Positions 9,273-18,259 of a stretch of 64,000 nt of DNA are shown here, piece by piece. A program made the position numbers and the translations under genes. The notes below the pieces were generated by a model. It saw nothing but the letters and a program-made list of their open reading frames with translations, did no database searches and had not been told where the DNA came from. Source of the DNA: CAVVAL01 sp963740215 (GTDB lineage Bacteria; Actinomycetota; Actinomycetes; Mycobacteriales; Cryptosporangiaceae); assembly GCA_963740215.1 (NCBI GenBank), contig CAVUDJ010000008.1, forward strand, positions 806,001 to 870,000, written 5' to 3'. Every line of letters starts with the position of its first letter. The stretch's first letter is position 1.

Positions 9273-11190
9273 GGTCCCTCACCGCCTTACCGCGTCCGCG
9301 CTGCTCGCCTCGCTCGCTCTGTTCCCGGTGCCGGCCGGCGCCGCCGGACCGCTCGTCGTGGTCAACCCCGGCTTCGAGCAGGGCACAGCCGGGTGGACGT
9401 TCACCGCCGGCACGGGAGTGGCCACCAACCTCCCGCACGGCGGCACCCGGCTCATCTACCTCAACTCCGGCGCCGGCAAGAGCGTGCGACAGTCGATCAC
9501 CGTCCCGACGACCGGGCGCTACACCGTCTCGGCGTGGATCGCGACGGGCGGCGCGAACGGCACGTTCACCGTCCGCCGCAACGGCAGCCCGGCCGGGTCG
9601 ATCACGCTGCCGTCCCGCTCCACCTACGCGCGGTACACCGTCTCGAACGTCGCCGCGACGCAGGGCGACCGGCTGGAGATCGTGTTCGGGTCGGGATCCG
9701 GCTGGGTCAACGCCGACGATGTGATGGTCTCCCCCGGCGCCCGCGCGAACCCCACGGTGACCTCGTCCAACGCGAAGGTCGTCGCGATGTTCGACTGGTC
9801 GAAGGCCAAGGCGGGCAGCTGGTCACACCAGGCGGGCGTGACCGGACGGATCAATGTGGACGAACGGCAGCCCGCCGGAACCGGGGACGCCACCTACGCC
9901 GCTACGTACTGGGCCGGGTACGCGCACCGCAGCGGCTACTACTCCCGGGACTTCGCCCACCAGCTCAGCGGCGCCCACCTGCTCGGTATGGACCCGGAGA
10001 ACAAGACGATGCTGCGCTCGTTCGCGAAGTCGGCGACGGCGCAGCACAAGTACTACCCGGTGTGGGCGCTGAACTTCGACGCCGCCACCTACCTCAGCAT
10101 CGACTACCGCAGCCCGACACGGTTCGTCCGGGAGGTGCCGGCGACGTTCGAGCTGGTCGAGAAGGCGAACGCGGCCTACCGCTGGACCGGCGACCGGTCG
10201 TACGTCGACGACCCCGTGTTCTGGGACTACTACGGCCACGCGACGAACGAGTTCATCGACCTGCACGACGCCGCCATCGACAACGACATCGCCGAGGGCA
10301 CCGGGCAGGGCATCTTCGCCGGTGCCGCGAGCTACAACGAGCAGGGCAACGAGCGCCTGGCCGAGGCCGGCGACGGGATCGGGGCGCAGTACCAGGCGTA
10401 CCGGGCGATGGCCGCGCTGCTGCGCGACAAGTGCGGCGCATGCGGCGACCAGGCGGACGCGCGCGCCGATGCCCTGAAGCGGTACTTCAACCAGACGTGG
10501 AGCCGTAGGCCGGGCAGCCCCGACCTCGTGCGCGCGTACAACGTGGACGGTGCGCCGCTCACCGGCTGGGGCAAGGAGAACAGCTGGTTCATGCCGATGA
10601 AGGGGATCATCGACGCGGGCCCGCGCAACGATGCCTACCTCGACTTCATCGACGCGCAGGCATCGTCCGCCGCCGGCCGTCCGCGCAACATCGAGGCCGT
10701 CACGTACCTGCCCGACACGTTCTTCCGCCACAACCGCAACGAGACGGCGTGGAAGTGGATGCAGGACGTTTACGACAGGCGCGACACCGCGCACGTCAAC
10801 ACCCGCCAGGGCCTCAACGGCGACTATCCCGAGGTGCCGTTCACGCTGGTCAGCCAGGTGGTCGAGGGGCTGATGGGGATCACGCCGGACGCGCCGAACC
10901 GCAGCGTGGCCACGCTGTCGCGGCTGCCCGGCGCCATCGGCTGGCTGCAGGTGGCGGACGTGCCGGTCGGGTCGGGCACGGTCACCGTCCGCCACGACGG
11001 CCGTACCAGCAGCGCGCTGACGTCCAGCGAGTCGTTCACGTGGGAGGCGCGGTTCCTCGGGCAGCATCCGCGCCTGGAGGTCAACGGCTCGCCGCAGCAG
11101 GGCCGGATCAAGACGATCGACGGCGTGACCTACACCTACGCAACGGTCGCGGTCGCCCCCGGGACGACCGCGACCGTCCGCATCGCGTAA
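9269..11190 (+). CDS. Secreted carbohydrate-binding, glycosidase-like protein (one frameshift in the signal peptide)
   Basis: The ATG at 9269 overlaps the LacI stop. One missing base near 9286 separates MRSLTA from a continuous frame reading LTASALLASLALFPVPAGAA, a clear Sec signal; from 9328 the frame is open for 620 residues. Mature residues 1-140 are a CBM-like beta domain starting NPGFEQGTAGWTF. The rest is aromatic and helical, with GYYSRDFAHQLSGAHLLGMD, VWALNFDAATYLSIDYRSP, ASYNEQGNERLAEAGDGIG and ENSWFMPMKGIIDAGP, in the style of (alpha/alpha)6-barrel glycosidases. I do not recognise the exact GH family. Given the LacI partner, it probably acts on extracellular polysaccharide. Confidence 0.7.
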
Positions 11191-11216
11191 CGGGCGCCCC
11201 CGAGGACCGCCGCCCA

Positions 11217-11273
11217 ACTGTCGGGCTCTTGGCGGTATCGGGCGCCCGGTTTGGGCACCAATACCGGAACAGT
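11217..11273 (-). repeat. 57-bp palindromic repeat, family A, copy 1 (reverse orientation)
   Basis: Reverse-strand reading starts ACTGTTCCGG, contains CAAACCGGGCGCCCGATACC and ends AGCCCGACAGT. The length is 57 bp, identical to the other full copies. It sits between the converging glycosidase and MerR-type genes and can fold into a hairpin, so it may also serve as terminator. Confidence 0.8.
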
Positions 11274-11290
11274 CCGGTTCGGGCAACAAG

Positions 11291-12043
11291 TTACGACAGG
11301 TTGCGCTCGGCGTAGACGGCCATGGCGTCACGCACGAACTCTGCCGTGCCCTCGCCGTGCTGGTCGTAGTTCACCGCAAACCGCGGGTCGTCCACGTACA
11401 TCTGGCCGAGCCCGCTGAAGTGACCAGCGGTAGGGCGCCTGCCCTGCGAGCCGACAGTGACCCATTCGAAGTGACGCTGGGTGATCGCCTGGACGTGATC
11501 GCTGTCCGGCGACTCCCCCGCCGTGTGCGCCTCGCCGTACGCCGTCGCGATGGCGACCTGCTCGCGCATGAAGCCGTCCTTGTCCTGCGTCGACAGCGAG
11601 CGCCACCACTGGTCGCCGCTCTCGTAGGCTTCGCGACCCCACCGTTCGATCACCTCGTCCTTGTACTGGGTGTGATCGAAGCCGTCGAAAACCTCATCTG
11701 CCATGAGTTGTTCTCCTCCTTCCATCCTGCGCAACGTGGTTCGTACCGACGCGATCTGGCGACCGATCCGTTCCTGCTCCTGTTCGAGCAGGTCGAGATG
11801 GGTCCGGAGGGCCGCTGCGGCGTTGCGCTGCCCTTCGAGCACGTCCGCGATGGCGGGTAGGCCGATGCCCAGCTCGCGCAGCAGCAGGATCCGTTGCAGC
11901 CGCACGAGCGCGTCCTCGTCGTAGTAGCGGTAACCGTTGTTGCCGACCCGGCTAGGCTTGAGCAGGCCGATGTCGTCGTAGTGACGCAGCGTCCGGCTCG
12001 TCGTCCCGGCCGAGCGGGCGACGTCCTGGATGGTCCATTCCAT
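11291..12043 (-). CDS. MerR family regulator with TipAS ligand-binding domain
   Basis: A 250-residue TipA-like regulator. Residues 1-75 are a MerR winged helix (WTIQDVARSAGTTSRTLRHY, GYRYYDEDALVRLQRILLLR), followed by a dimerisation coiled coil around residues 75-115. The TipAS domain (EVFDGFDHTQYKDEVIERWG to the C-terminus) binds thiopeptide or other drugs in relatives. The start at 12043 is set by a GGGGAGGA ribosome site and the family N-terminus MEWTIQDV. A 15-bp palindrome lies upstream in the usual place for autoactivation. No obvious drug-resistance partner lies beside it. Confidence 0.9.
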   Translation of the reverse strand: MEWTIQDVARSAGTTSRTLRHYDDIGLLKPSRVGNNGYRYYDEDALVRLQRILLLRELGIGLPAIADVLEGQRNAAAALRTHLDLLEQEQERIGRQIASVRTTLRRMEGGEQLMADEVFDGFDHTQYKDEVIERWGREAYESGDQWWRSLSTQDKDGFMREQVAIATAYGEAHTAGESPDSDHVQAITQRHFEWVTVGSQGRRPTAGHFSGLGQMYVDDPRFAVNYDQHGEGTAEFVRDAMAVYAERNLS

Positions 12044-12086
12044 CCCGCGGTCCTCCCCGATCCGTCGATGCACACGACGGTAGGAG

Positions 12087-12101
12087 TTGACGTTACGTCA
12101 A
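12087..12101. promoter_or_regulatory. MerR/TipA-type operator-promoter
   Basis: TTGACGTTACGTCAA is a perfect 7+1+7 palindrome 43 bp upstream of the tipA-like start. It is embedded in a TTGACC/TTGACG promoter context that reads toward the gene. MerR-family activators bind such dyads between unusually spaced promoter boxes, so autoregulation is likely. Confidence 0.6.
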
Positions 12102-12174
12102 GGTCAAGCCATAACCGACAGGCGAAATGCCCCGACTAACCGCTCCGCTGGCGCACGCCCGCCGCGGAAAACGG

Positions 12175-12231
12175 ACTGTCGGGACAGTGGTCCTGAAACC
12201 GGGCGCCTGATACCGCCATTTCCCCGACAGT
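12175..12231 (+). repeat. 57-bp palindromic repeat, family A, copy 2
   Basis: Starts ACTGTCGGGACAGTGG, shares GAAACCGGGCGCCTGATACC with the other copies and ends TTTCCCCGACAGT. It lies in the gene-free interval 12044-12586, on the downstream side of the SRPBCC gene. Confidence 0.8.
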
Positions 12232-12291
12232 TGCAGGGGTCACGACGCTCGCTGGCGGCTAGCCGGGCACCACAAGGTGTCCATATTGGAT

Positions 12292-12346
12292 TAGTCGGGG
12301 GAAGGTAACCCTACGATCCGCGGCGTAAGGTTACCTTCCCCGACTA
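12292..12346. repeat. Long inverted repeat
   Basis: TAGTCGGGGGAAGGTAACC pairs with GGTTACCTTCCCCGACTA across an 18-base loop, with a single extra G on the left arm. It is one of four different palindromes packed into the 540-bp gene-free interval between the MerR and SRPBCC genes. I see no second copy in the window. Confidence 0.6.
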
Positions 12347-12424
12347 GTCGACAATGGACGGTCTCGTCGACGCCAGCAGCTGGTACAGCGCTCGCTGCCA
12401 TGCATCCGTCAGGGACGAAGCCCA

Positions 12425-12470
12425 ACTCTCGGGACGATGGGCCTGAAACCGGGCGCCTCCTGCCGCCGAC
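12425..12470 (+). repeat. Degenerate copy of the 57-bp palindromic repeat (family A)
   Basis: ACTCTCGGGACGATGGGCC then TGAAACCGGGCGCCTCC and TGCCGCC follow copy 2 closely over about 46 bases. The sequence then diverges and the GACAGT terminus is missing. It looks like a decayed copy about 250 bp from the intact one. Confidence 0.6.
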
Positions 12471-12511
12471 CGTTCATCGTCATCGACGGCTTAAGTCACC
12501 GGCATTGGCCT

Positions 12512-12545
12512 GACTCCACGATCCGACCGGTCGGATCGTGGAGTC
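12512..12545. repeat. Perfect 34-bp palindrome
   Basis: GACTCCACGATCCGACC is followed without any spacer by its exact reverse complement. A loopless palindrome of this length extrudes as a cruciform or forms a hairpin in single strands. It lies 42 bp past the end of the minus-strand SRPBCC gene and may act in termination. Confidence 0.7.
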
Positions 12546-12586
12546 GCGCCGAGGCCCCCACCCCGGCCGGGCCTCCGCCGTGGCTG

Positions 12587-13078
12587 CTACTCGTGCATGG
12601 ACTTGCCGGTCTCCAACAGCGTCTTCAGGTCGCTCAGCACCTCGGCCCAGCCGCCACCGGCGCCCGGCACCTGGCCGCTGACCATCGCCGCGACACTGGG
12701 CGCGCCCGCGAGGTCGTGCGTCACGGTCAGGCTGGAGACGCCGTTATCGCATTCCTCGATCTCGTACGTGAGGCGCGTCGGCGCCTCCTTGGCGGTCTCG
12801 GGGTCCCACACCGGGTGCCAGGTCTGGACCAGCTTGCGCGGCGGGTCGGCCTCGATGACCTCGCCCTCGATCGCAACCTCGGGCACGCCCATGGCCCTCA
12901 TCGGCTCGCTGGCAAGTGCCCGGTAGGCGCCGCCCGGCATCAGGTCGTATTCGACGGGGCACTGGTAGCCGTACTTCACGGCCCACTCGGGCTGCGTGAT
13001 CGCGTCCCAGATCGCCTGCGGGGTCGCCTTGATGTAGACGCGGTGCACGCGCAGGGTCGTCGTCGTGTCGGTCGTCAT
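12587..13078 (-). CDS. SRPBCC (AHSA1-like) domain protein
   Basis: A 163-residue START/Bet v1-fold protein: LRVHRVYIKATPQAIWDAIT at the N-terminus, GGAYRALASEP in the middle, RLTYEIEE and LTVTHDLAG strands, and a C-terminal helix ending WAEVLSDLKTLLETGKSMHE. The family binds hydrophobic ligands; the ligand here is unknown. Its ATG overlaps the stop of the ArsR regulator by four bases (13075-13078), the common ArsR/AHSA1 operon in actinomycetes, so it is co-translated with and controlled by that repressor. Confidence 0.88.
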   Translation of the reverse strand: MTTDTTTTLRVHRVYIKATPQAIWDAITQPEWAVKYGYQCPVEYDLMPGGAYRALASEPMRAMGVPEVAIEGEVIEADPPRKLVQTWHPVWDPETAKEAPTRLTYEIEECDNGVSSLTVTHDLAGAPSVAAMVSGQVPGAGGGWAEVLSDLKTLLETGKSMHE

Positions 13079-13395
13079 GATTCCTTCTCCAGCTCAGCTT
13101 TGAGGTCGGCGAGCGCCGTCACCTGACGCTCCGTGTACTTGTCGATCCACCGGTCGTGGATCAGCCGGATCGGCACCGGGTTGAGGAAGTGGAACTTCTC
13201 CCGGCCGGAGCGGCGGGTCACGACGAGACCGGCCTCCTCCAGGACACCCAGGTGCTTGGCCACGCCGAAGCGCGTCATTTCCAGCTCAGACTCCAGCTCC
13301 TTGAGCGTGCGGCCGTCACGCGTGAAGAGCAGGTCGAGCAGGAACCGACGCGTGGGATCGGCGAGAGCCTTGAACACCCGGTCGTCGTCTGTCAC
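13075..13395 (-). CDS. ArsR family winged-helix regulator
   Basis: About 106 residues from a GTG at 13395 (VTDDDRVFKALADPTRRFLL). The winged helix is clear: LKELESELEMTRFGVAKHLG as recognition region and LVVTRRSGREKFHFLNP as the wing, then a C-terminal helix. No metal-binding cysteines are visible, so it senses something other than arsenic-type metals. An ATG at 13416 would extend it by seven residues, but that codon lies inside the operator palindrome, so the shorter form is preferred. It heads the operon with the SRPBCC gene and is divergent from a drug exporter, which it may also control. Confidence 0.85.
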   Translation of the reverse strand: MTDDDRVFKALADPTRRFLLDLLFTRDGRTLKELESELEMTRFGVAKHLGVLEEAGLVVTRRSGREKFHFLNPVPIRLIHDRWIDKYTERQVTALADLKAELEKES

Positions 13396-13406
13396 GTAAC
13401 CAAGAT

Positions 13407-13426
13407 AGGTGACCAAATGGTCACCT
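13407..13426. promoter_or_regulatory. ArsR operator
   Basis: AGGTGACCA, two bases, TGGTCACCT forms a perfect 9+9 inverted repeat immediately upstream of the GTG start of the ArsR gene. Size and location fit an autoregulatory ArsR site in the spacer shared with the exporter gene. Confidence 0.65.
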
Positions 13427-13436
13427 GTCTAGTGGT

Positions 13437-13502
13437 GACTCCGCAGTTGCGGGGCGACACGCCCGCGCGGCACGCCATCGGGCGCCGCCAAACCGCGGAG
13501 TC
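13437..13502. repeat. 66-bp imperfect palindrome between ArsR and exporter genes
   Basis: GACTCCGC at the left pairs with GCGGAGTC at the right; inside, GTT/AAC and GCGG/CCGC also pair. The right half reads CGGGCGCCGCCAAAC, reminiscent of the CGATACCGCCAAAAC part of the 57-bp family, so it may be a distant relative. Single copy in this window. Confidence 0.5.
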
Positions 13503-13575
13503 ATCTGTCGATTTCGCGGGAGGCCGTTCGACGTAGAGGTGACGGCACCGAACGAGAGCATCTGGAGGAACCGCC

Positions 13576-15072
13576 ATGAACACACCGACGGAGAGCGCCA
13601 CGCGGCGGGCGTGGATCGGGCTGGCCGTGCTGGCCCTGCCCACCCTGCTTCTGTCGCTCGACATCAGCGTGCTGTTCCTGGCGTTGCCGCACCTGAGCGC
13701 CGACCTCGGCGCCGACAGCACCCAGCAGCTGTGGATCCTCGACATCTACTCGTTCATGCTCGCGGGCTTCCTGGTGACGATGGGCACGCTCGGCGACCGG
13801 ATCGGGCGCCGCAAGCTGCTGCTGATCGGCGCGGGCGCGTTCGGCGTGGCGTCGGTGTTCGCGGCGTACTCGACGAGCCCGGAGGCGCTGATCGTCACGC
13901 GGGCGCTACTGGGCGTCGCGGGCGCGACGATCATGCCGTCGACGATGGCGCTGATCCGCAACATGTTCACGGACCCGCGCCAGATGGCGTCGGCGATCGG
14001 GATCTGGTTCAGCTGCTTCATGGGCGGCATGGCGCTCGGCCCGCTGGTGGGCGGCGCCCTGCTGGAGTCGTTCTGGTGGGGGTCGGCGTTCCTGCTCGGC
14101 GTCCCGTTCATGGTGTTGCTGCTGGTGATCGGCCCGATCCTGCTGCCGGAGTACCGGGACACCTCGGCGGGCCGGCTCGACCTCGCCAGCGTGGGGCTCT
14201 CGCTGGCCGCGATCCTGCCGGTCATCTATGGCCTGAAGGAACTCGCCCGCCACGGCGTCGGCACGGCCGCGCTGCTCACGATCGTCGCCGGCCTGGCATT
14301 CGGCGTGGTGTTCGTACGGCGGCAGCGTGGCCTGACCAACCCGCTGCTGGACCTGCGGCTGTTCACCAACCGCTCGTTCAGCGCCGGGCTGAGCGTCATG
14401 CTGCTGACCGGCGTGGTCATGGCCGGCGCGACGCTGCTGTCCAGCATGTACCTGCAGATGGTCGTCGGCCTCGCCCCCATGACCGCCGGGCTGTGGCTGC
14501 TGCCCCAGAACGCAACGATGGTGATCGGATCGCTGGCCGCGCCGGCCCTCACGCGCCGGTTCCGCCCCGCGTACGTCATGGGCGGCGGGCTCGCCGTCGC
14601 GGCAGCCGGGTTCGTGCTGATCGCGCAGGTCGGCACCGTCGGCGGGCTCGCGGCGGTCGTCACCGGGATGGCGCTCGCCACCGGCGGCATCTCGCTGCCG
14701 ATGGCCCTCGTGATGAACCTCGTCATCGGATCGGCGCCGGCGGAGAAGGCCGGGTCGGCGGCGGCGATCACCGAGACCAGCGGCGAGTTCGGCGTGGCGC
14801 TCGGCGTCGCCACCCTGGGCAGCCTCGGCACATACGTCTACCGCACCGAGCTGCCAGACACCGTCCCCGCCGACGTCGCGCGGGAGAGCATCACGGCCGC
14901 GGTTGCTGCCGCACGGCAACTGCCGGCGGGCCTCGCCACGGAGCTGCTGGAAGCCGCACGGACCGCGTTCACGACCGGCTTCACGACCGTTGCGATCGTC
15001 GGCGCACTGATTTTCGCCAGTCTGTCCGTGCTCTCCGCGATCACTTTCCGAAACTCTGCCGATACTGCGTGA
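13576..15072 (+). CDS. MFS drug exporter, DHA2 (QacA/SmvA-like) family
   Basis: A 498-residue inner-membrane protein with about 14 predicted helices, the DHA2 number. It begins RAWIGLAVLALPTLLLSLDI, has motif A GTLGDRIGRRKLLL after helix 2 and the antiporter motif region GPLVGGALLE, typical of proton-driven efflux of cationic or lipophilic drugs. GGAGG eight bases before the ATG sets the start. It is divergent from the ArsR/SRPBCC operon, whose operator lies 150 bp upstream. Substrate unknown. Confidence 0.9.
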   Translation: MNTPTESATRRAWIGLAVLALPTLLLSLDISVLFLALPHLSADLGADSTQQLWILDIYSFMLAGFLVTMGTLGDRIGRRKLLLIGAGAFGVASVFAAYSTSPEALIVTRALLGVAGATIMPSTMALIRNMFTDPRQMASAIGIWFSCFMGGMALGPLVGGALLESFWWGSAFLLGVPFMVLLLVIGPILLPEYRDTSAGRLDLASVGLSLAAILPVIYGLKELARHGVGTAALLTIVAGLAFGVVFVRRQRGLTNPLLDLRLFTNRSFSAGLSVMLLTGVVMAGATLLSSMYLQMVVGLAPMTAGLWLLPQNATMVIGSLAAPALTRRFRPAYVMGGGLAVAAAGFVLIAQVGTVGGLAAVVTGMALATGGISLPMALVMNLVIGSAPAEKAGSAAAITETSGEFGVALGVATLGSLGTYVYRTELPDTVPADVARESITAAVAAARQLPAGLATELLEAARTAFTTGFTTVAIVGALIFASLSVLSAITFRNSADTA

Positions 15073-15137
15073 GACCGGCGCTCGACAGTGGCAGCATTGC
15101 GACCCTGACCCCCACCCGCCCGGAGGAGTCACACCCG

Positions 15138-15941
15138 ATGCCGGAGAGCACCGACTCGTTGACACCACCGCCGATCGACGCCACGGTCGCCCACAACGCG
15201 AGAGTCTGGGATTACTGGCTGGGCGGCAAGGACCACTTCGCCGTCGACCGTCAGGTGGGCGAACGTATCCGCGGCATGTTCCCCGTGATCGGCGACGTCG
15301 CTCGCGCCGACCGGCAGTTCCTGTTCCGCGCCGTCCGGTACCTCGCCGGCACGGGAGGCGTGCGCCAGTTCCTCGACATCGGCACCGGGCTGCCGACCGT
15401 CGACAACACCCACGAGGTCGCGCAGTCGATCGCGCCCAACGCCCGGGTCGTCTACGTCGACAACGATCCCAAGGTGCTGGTGCACGCCCGTGCGCTGCTC
15501 ACCGGGCACAACGGCACGGTCGCCTACCTGGACGCCGACGTCCACGAGCCGGCGACGATCCTGGCCGGCGCCGCGCGCACACTCGACTTCAGCAAGCCCG
15601 TCGCCGTCATGATGCTCGGCATCGTGAACTTCGTCCTCGACAGCGACACGGCACAGTCCATCGTGGACCACCTGATGAAGGCTGTGCCGTCCGGCAGCTA
15701 CCTCGCGATCACGCACCCCACCATCGAGCTCGGCGGCGAGATGAACGTCGAGGCGATGCAGTTCTGGAACGAGCACGCCACGCCGCCGATCCGCGCGCGC
15801 ACCGGCGAGGAGATCACGAAGCTCCTCGCCGGTCTCGACGTACTGGACCCGGGGCTCGTATCCTGCTCGCTCTGGCGGCCCCGGCCCGGCTCCGCACGGC
15901 ACGTCGTTCCCCAGTACGGCGCAATCGCCCGCAAGCCGTGA
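15138..15941 (+). CDS. SAM-dependent methyltransferase, DUF574 (methyltransferase 19) family
   Basis: A 267-residue protein with the family start IDATVAHNARVWDYWLGGKD, a Rossmann SAM motif FLDIGTGLPT, the acidic strand VVYVDNDPKVLVHAR, and the late motif LAITHP. The family is large and almost exclusive to actinomycetes; the methyl acceptor is generally unknown. The start is chosen by GGAGGAG ten bases upstream. It stands alone after the exporter gene. Confidence 0.9.
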   Translation: MPESTDSLTPPPIDATVAHNARVWDYWLGGKDHFAVDRQVGERIRGMFPVIGDVARADRQFLFRAVRYLAGTGGVRQFLDIGTGLPTVDNTHEVAQSIAPNARVVYVDNDPKVLVHARALLTGHNGTVAYLDADVHEPATILAGAARTLDFSKPVAVMMLGIVNFVLDSDTAQSIVDHLMKAVPSGSYLAITHPTIELGGEMNVEAMQFWNEHATPPIRARTGEEITKLLAGLDVLDPGLVSCSLWRPRPGSARHVVPQYGAIARKP

Positions 15942-16031
15942 CCTTCCGGGCGGCGGAGCAGCCGTACCGTCCGATTAGAACGAGTTTTGGCTGGGTAGAG
16001 CCTGGCTAAACGACAACGGACGAGGTGGGCA

Positions 16032-17156
16032 GTGGCGGCTGACTCGGGCGTCACGCTCGGCGTCGAGGAGGAGTACCACCTCGTCGACGCGGACACGGTC
16101 GCCTTGCGCGCGGAGTCCGGCCTGGTCGAGCCGATGCAGGAGTGTCTCGGCGCCGACGGCACGAACGGCACCGCGTCGTCGGAGATCAGCAGCACTCTCG
16201 TCGAGATCGCCACGCCCATCTGCAGCACGCTGCCGGAGGTCAGGGAGCGCCTCGTCACCGCCCGCCGCGCCGCCGACAAGTGCGCCAGGGACCGTGGCCT
16301 CCGGATCCTCGCCGCCGGCAGCCACCCGTTCGCGCAACTCGGGGACATGCGTCTCACGCTGACCGTTCGCTACCTGCGACTCTGGGAGCAGTGGGGCGTG
16401 CTGGCGACCCAGCAGGGCATCGCGGGGTGCCACGTCCACGTGTCCGTGGCGGATCCGGACACCGCGATCACCGTGATGGACCGGTCCCGGCCGTGGCTGG
16501 CGACCCTGCTCGCGCTGACCGGCAGCTCCCCGTTCTGGGATGGCATCGACACGGGGTACCAGAGCTTCCGCACCGTCTGGTTCGGCCGCTGGGCCATGAC
16601 CGGGCCGCCGGATCCGCTCGGCGACCGGGCGGGCTACGACGCGGTGGTGGATCAGCTCGTACGCACCGGCGTCATCGACGACGCGTCATACCTGTACTGG
16701 GACGTGCGCCCGGCGGTGCGGTACCCGACGCTGGAGTTCCGCGTGGCCGACGTCTGCCCGCGGGTCGACGACGCCGTGCTGCACGCCGGGCTGGCACGGA
16801 GCCTGGTGCGCACGCTCGCTCGCGAGGCCGACGAGGGCGTCGCCGTGCCGTCACTGCGGCCGGAGGTGGTGCGAGCCGCACGCTGGCGTGCCGCGCGGCA
16901 CGGCGTCGACGGGCAGCTGTTCGACCCGCATGCCTTCGCGCTGCGCCCTGCCGCCGACGTCGTCAACCGATTCCTCCGCTACCTCCGGCCGGACCTGGAG
17001 GAGCACGGCGAGTGGGACGTGATCAATGACCTCGCCGGTGACGTACTCGCCCGCGGAACGTCGTCCCGCAGCCAGCGCACGCTGATGGAACACACGAGCG
17101 GTGATCTCGTCGCGGTCACCCGCGAGCTGGTCGAACAGACGGCGGCGGCTGACTAG
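16032..17156 (+). CDS. Glutamate-cysteine ligase-like carboxylate-amine ligase (YbdK/GCS2 family)
   Basis: A 374-residue enzyme of the GCS2 family, usual length 360-390. The N-terminus has the hallmark VTLGVEEEYHLVD; further motifs are ISSTLVEIATP, GCHVHVSV (metal/nucleotide site) and LEFRVADVCPRVDD. Members join a carboxylate to an amine with ATP, giving a gamma-glutamyl-type amide; some act as weak glutamate-cysteine ligases. The GTG start fits the family N-terminus. The next gene starts 12 bases downstream in the same direction, so the two may be cotranscribed, though their roles are not obviously linked. Confidence 0.88.
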   Translation: MAADSGVTLGVEEEYHLVDADTVALRAESGLVEPMQECLGADGTNGTASSEISSTLVEIATPICSTLPEVRERLVTARRAADKCARDRGLRILAAGSHPFAQLGDMRLTLTVRYLRLWEQWGVLATQQGIAGCHVHVSVADPDTAITVMDRSRPWLATLLALTGSSPFWDGIDTGYQSFRTVWFGRWAMTGPPDPLGDRAGYDAVVDQLVRTGVIDDASYLYWDVRPAVRYPTLEFRVADVCPRVDDAVLHAGLARSLVRTLAREADEGVAVPSLRPEVVRAARWRAARHGVDGQLFDPHAFALRPAADVVNRFLRYLRPDLEEHGEWDVINDLAGDVLARGTSSRSQRTLMEHTSGDLVAVTRELVEQTAAAD

Positions 17157-17167
17157 GGTCGGTCAAG

Positions 17168-18244
17168 GTGGACAGCGACGCGGTGCTCACGGCGGCCCGG
17201 CAGGGCGACTCGGCGGCGTTCGAGCGGCTGGTCGCGGACCACCGCGGCGAGCTGTACGCCCACTGCTACCGGATGCTCGGCTCGGTGCACGACGCCGAGG
17301 ACGCGCTGCAGGAGTCGCTGCTCGGCGCCTGGCGCGGCATCGGCGGGTTCGAGGGGCGCAGCTCGGTGCGGTCATGGCTCTACCGGGTCACGCACAAACG
17401 CGTGCCTGCGGCTGAGCTGCCCGCCGTCCGCGGCGGATCCTCTCGCCGGATCACGGCCCGCCGCGCCGTGACACCGCCGACCTCGGCGGGCTGGTCGACG
17501 GGACCGATCTGGCTGGAGCCGCTGCCCGACGAGCTGCCGGCGAGCGAGCTCGACCCGGCCGCGAGCTACCTCCGGCGCGAGAGCGTCGAACTGGCGTACG
17601 TCGCGGCGCTCCAGCACCTGCCGGGCACCCAGCGCGCGGTGCTGATCCTGCGCGAGGTCCTGCAGTTCTCCGCCGCCGACGTGGCGCAGATCCTGGATAC
17701 AACGGTCGCCTCGGTGAACAGCGCCCTGCAGCGCGCCCGGAAGACGGTCGAGCGAGCGGGTGCCGGCCACCACGCAGCGGGCCGAACTGGACGCGCTCGG
17801 CGCCGACGGCCGGCGCGAGCTGGTGGACGCGTTCGTGGGCGCCTGGGAGCGGGCCGACGTGGACGCGCTCGCTCGAACTGCTCGCCGAGGACGCGCGGTT
17901 CACGATGCCGCCGCTGCCGGCGTGGTTCGTCGGCCGCGAAGACGTCGGCCGGTTCCTGCGCGAGCGGCTGTTCGAGACGCCGTGGCGGCTGGTGCCGATC
18001 CGGGCCAACGGGCAGCTGGCGTTCGCCTGCTACCAGGGCGAGTACGGCAGCGACGTGTTCCGGCTCGGCGCCGTCAACCTCCTGGGACTGCGCGACGGGC
18101 GGATCGCGGAGATCGCCGGGTTCCTCGACCCCGGCGCTGCACCGCCACTTCGGGCTTCCCGAGAAATTCTTCCGCCGGATCGATGAGTTTCGCGCACGCC
18201 GACGTCTCCCTATTCCTGAGACGTGCCGACACGGCACGCCCTGA
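17168..18244 (+). pseudogene. ECF sigma factor with C-terminal SnoaL domain (SigG-like), frameshifted
   Basis: Region 2 is clear (FERLVADHRGELYAHCYRML, then DAEDALQESLLGAWRGI), and region 4 reads AYVAALQHLPGTQRAVLILR with LQFSAADVAQILDTTVASVN. A C-terminal NTF2/SnoaL domain (LVDAFVGAWERADVDAL, MPPLPAWFVGREDVGRFL, VNLLGLRDGRIAEIAGFLDP) follows, as in SigG/SigJ-type factors. Frame changes near 17760, 17880 and 18130, and probably a compensated pair at 17395-17490, break the frame. The end could be 18186 or 18244. No anti-sigma gene is adjacent. In this family the SnoaL domain modulates activity. Confidence 0.7.
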
Positions 18245-18259
18245 ACGAAGGAGCCGGTC

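Noticed and set aside
9823..11331. A 502-codon minus-strand frame
   Set aside because: It is antisense to the glycosidase-like gene, which has clear family composition and a signal peptide; the antisense product shows no motif.
13906..15168. A 420-codon minus-strand frame
   Set aside because: Antisense to the intact MFS exporter; rich in Arg, Gln and His with no structure.
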